DNA from: Spartinivicinus poritis
Lineage (GTDB): Bacteria; Pseudomonadota; Gammaproteobacteria; Pseudomonadales; Zooshikellaceae
NCBI RefSeq assembly: GCF_028858535.1
Contig: NZ_JAPMOU010000006.1
Coordinates: 124,001-188,000 of the forward strand
Direction of reading: 5' to 3'
Length of the DNA stretch: 64,000 bases
A program made the position numbers and the translations under genes. This document shows positions 61,739-64,000 of the stretch, one piece after another. Positions within the stretch are counted from its first letter, which is position 1. Each line of letters begins with the position of its first letter. The notes under the pieces are model-generated. The model was given only the letters and a program-made list of their open reading frames with translations. It did no database searches and had not been told where the DNA came from.

Positions 61739-63805
61739 ATGAAATTTGAATCAACCAGAACACCAACAAAAATCCAAGCACATACTGCAGAATGTGGAGC
61801 TGTCTGTTTAAGCATTATTCTAGAAGTTTATGATGTTTGTTTGCCTGCTTTGACAATGCGACGACTGTGTGGAGTAACACGTGATGGAGCAAGTATAAAG
61901 AATATAGTTGATGCAGCAGAAGAGCTTGGTTTTGAGTGTAATATTTTTAAAAAAGGGCTAGCTAAATTAACAACAGATAATGGGCCTGCTATTTTACATT
62001 GGGACTTTAAGCATTTTGTAGTACTAGAAAGAATTAATAAAGAAAATGCCTGGATTAATGATCCTGCTATAGGTAGACGTAGAATAAGCCTTGAAGAACT
62101 ATCTAATCATTATACAGGTATAGTACTTGAGATAAAACCTACAGAAAAGGTTGAAAAAATCCAATATAAGCCATCTATCTGGAATACTTTACCAATTGAT
62201 ATAAAAAATCTACGGTACTTGGTTTATTTGTTTATTTTGCCTGGTATTATTTTGTTTTTTGGCGATTTTTTTATTGCAGGGCTTACTAGGGTTTTTTATG
62301 ACTATGTTGTCCAGTATGAGCTTATTAACTGGGGTTTTTTTATTGGAATAGGAGGGCTGATATTTTTAGTTTTTAATTTGACAGTTTCATTATATTTTCG
62401 TCGCCAAATGCTTGATGTAAGTACTAATATCACGATGAGAATAAAGCAATTTTTCTTTAAGCGCTTGTATAGTAAAGAGCCTGATTTTTTTGCCAATCAC
62501 TTTCCAGGCGAAATATATCAACGCTCAGCCGAGTTTGAACGCTATACACAATTCTGGTTTTCTTTGATTAATCAAGCTTTTGACTCACTGTTATTTGCTA
62601 TTGCTGCTGCTCTTACAATATTTTTGATTAGTCCATTAATTGGTCTGATTAATTTAATTCCATTTATTTTTTCACTTGGGTTTACTTGGCTAATAAAATA
62701 TCGAGTACGAGAGTTTCAGGTAAGAGGACAACAAGAGAAAGGTAGGTATCATTCAGTTGTTCAACAACGTTTGCAAAGTTTTGAACGATTCTATGCATCT
62801 GGGATGGTTGGTCAGGTTTTTACATCTTGTCTTGCAGGGTTCTTTCGAATGCAGTCAGCGGCTGTTGATCAACAGCGTTTTTTTATTTGGTACAACACGT
62901 TAACAGGTTTATTAGGTCTTATCACTACACCGCTTAGTATTTTTGTAGGAGCTTACTTATTAATTATTAATGAACTAACTTTTGGCGGATTGGCTTTTAT
63001 GAGCTTAATGTCAGGAATCTTAGTAACCGCTTTGGAGCAAATGGTTGCACAGTTTAAAGAGTATCTGGAAATGGAGGCTATTACTTACCGTGTAGCAGAA
63101 GTGATTGAAACTAAGCAGCCAATATCTAAGCCAACAATTAGTAAAAATGTTTCAAAAATAATATGTAATAGCGCATATAAAATAAGTGATAAGCAAAGTG
63201 TATTAACAATGGATAATGTCACTTATCGTTTTTCTGAACAATCAGAACCTGTTATTTCTGATGTTTCCTTTGAGGTTAAACAGGGAGAGATTTTTAGTTT
63301 AGTGGGTGATAGTGGTTGTGGCAAAACAACCTGCTTGGAAGTGCTCACTGGTCAGCGCATAGTGACTACAGGTCAAGTGAAATTTTTAGGTATTCCTGTA
63401 TCAGGCCGAGTTCCATGTGGTTATGTATTTGCTGATGATGAATTTCTTACTGGTTCAGTCACAAGTTTTATTACCAGTTATGGTAAAGCTAATAAAGATA
63501 AAGTGTTAAGTATTCTTAAGTTAGTAGAATTAGAAAGAAGGCTAGGCTTTTATGTGGATGAAAACCATCCTTATATATTGTCTAAGCATGATTTGAGTCG
63601 TGGTGAAATTCAGCGGTTAATGCTTGCGATGGCTTTATATCGTTCACAGGATTGTATCGTTTTTGATGAGGCATTTAGTCATATTGGCTTAGAGCAAAGT
63701 CAGCGAATAATTGAGAGACTAAAAAAACTGGGAACAACTTTAGTTATGGCAACCCACCGTCCGGAAATTCAAGAATTGTCTGACAAAACATATCAGATGT
63801 CCTAA
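61739..63805 (+). CDS. Peptidase-containing ABC transporter (C39 peptidase, permease, ATPase)
   Basis: A 688-residue bacteriocin-type exporter. The N-terminal C39 cysteine peptidase has the oxyanion Gln13, Cys19 (HTAECGAVCL), His92 (KHFVVLERI) and Asp108 (INDPAIG), so the catalytic triad is intact and should cut after the double-Gly leader. A six-helix permease domain follows (FILPGIILFFGDFFIAGLTR ...). The ATPase has Walker A GDSGCGKTT, signature LSRGEIQRL, Walker B CIVFDEAFSH and switch His in ATHRPE. It starts seven bases after the first transporter gene. It matches NHLM-type (TIGR03796) transporters in layout. Confidence 0.92.
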   Translation: MKFESTRTPTKIQAHTAECGAVCLSIILEVYDVCLPALTMRRLCGVTRDGASIKNIVDAAEELGFECNIFKKGLAKLTTDNGPAILHWDFKHFVVLERINKENAWINDPAIGRRRISLEELSNHYTGIVLEIKPTEKVEKIQYKPSIWNTLPIDIKNLRYLVYLFILPGIILFFGDFFIAGLTRVFYDYVVQYELINWGFFIGIGGLIFLVFNLTVSLYFRRQMLDVSTNITMRIKQFFFKRLYSKEPDFFANHFPGEIYQRSAEFERYTQFWFSLINQAFDSLLFAIAAALTIFLISPLIGLINLIPFIFSLGFTWLIKYRVREFQVRGQQEKGRYHSVVQQRLQSFERFYASGMVGQVFTSCLAGFFRMQSAAVDQQRFFIWYNTLTGLLGLITTPLSIFVGAYLLIINELTFGGLAFMSLMSGILVTALEQMVAQFKEYLEMEAITYRVAEVIETKQPISKPTISKNVSKIICNSAYKISDKQSVLTMDNVTYRFSEQSEPVISDVSFEVKQGEIFSLVGDSGCGKTTCLEVLTGQRIVTTGQVKFLGIPVSGRVPCGYVFADDEFLTGSVTSFITSYGKANKDKVLSILKLVELERRLGFYVDENHPYILSKHDLSRGEIQRLMLAMALYRSQDCIVFDEAFSHIGLEQSQRIIERLKKLGTTLVMATHRPEIQELSDKTYQMS

Positions 63806-64000
63806 AAATTATCAGAAGTATTGAATAAATGTTTAGTCAAGTACTAAAACTCGATACTTTGATAGTAAAGAAAGTATAGCTTTGCTGATCCTGTTATAGT
63901 TACATTGGTATGGCCCTTAAAAAATATCTAATGCTTTAGGCATTACGCTATTCGAAAATATACTCAATGCGGAGGTTTTTTAGGTGAGGCCATCGAACGA
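63806..64000. other. Right-edge noncoding stretch
   Basis: 195 bases with no gene recognised. The cluster's last stop is at 63805 and no clear terminator hairpin follows, so the operon may continue beyond the window. Confidence 0.4.

Overview
The window looks like a chromosome segment of a marine-type gammaproteobacterium. The order hslU-hslV-SPOR protein-argS / priA-rpmE-nuclease / malic enzyme-mrcA / pilMNOPQ-aroK-aroB-AAA/SPOR-gltB-gltD / hemE is, from memory, close to the order in Pseudomonas aeruginosa. It is loosened by local inversions, small interspersed repeats and inserted accessory genes. The genes are moderately AT-rich, and the last 11 kb is visibly more so. No tRNA, rRNA, CRISPR array, integrase or full insertion sequence was seen.

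Layout. 1-4 kb: HslVU protease genes, an FtsN-like SPOR protein and argS. 4-11.6 kb: two large repetitive Ig-like proteins on the minus strand, one an 1800-residue RTX adhesin with ten near-identical 101-residue repeats. 11.8-18.4 kb: priA, rpmE, a secreted nuclease, an M48 lipoprotein protease and a short malic enzyme. 18.6-36.5 kb: PBP1A, the type IV pilus assembly operon, shikimate genes, a DamX-position ATPase and both glutamate synthase subunits; C/G-rich inverted repeats bracket gltB. 36.5-43.4 kb: a quinone oxidoreductase, a PEP-CTERM von Willebrand protein, hemE with a coupled secreted protein, two solute-binding proteins and a hydroxyisobutyrate-dehydrogenase-like enzyme. 43.5-52.9 kb: kynureninase-like enzyme, tryptophan 2,3-dioxygenase, a HoxX homologue, VanZ-like protein, beta-propeller phytase, gmhA and two unknown proteins.

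53.99-63.8 kb is the most interesting part: a self-contained RiPP-type locus. It encodes a 340-residue precursor, a SPASM radical SAM maturase with an N-terminal region that may bind leader, an HlyD-type adaptor, an unrecognised 304-residue protein, a peptidase-less ABC transporter and a C39-peptidase ABC transporter. The precursor core has 20 cysteines. The first 19 are each followed at +3 by Asn, Lys or Asp, and the first fifteen alternate at 10- and 7-residue spacing, a 17-residue period. A double-Gly site precedes the core. I infer a large secreted peptide with many radical-SAM-made crosslinks, exported and trimmed by an NHLM-like apparatus. I do not recognise the precursor family. All calls come from reading the sequence; no database search was run.
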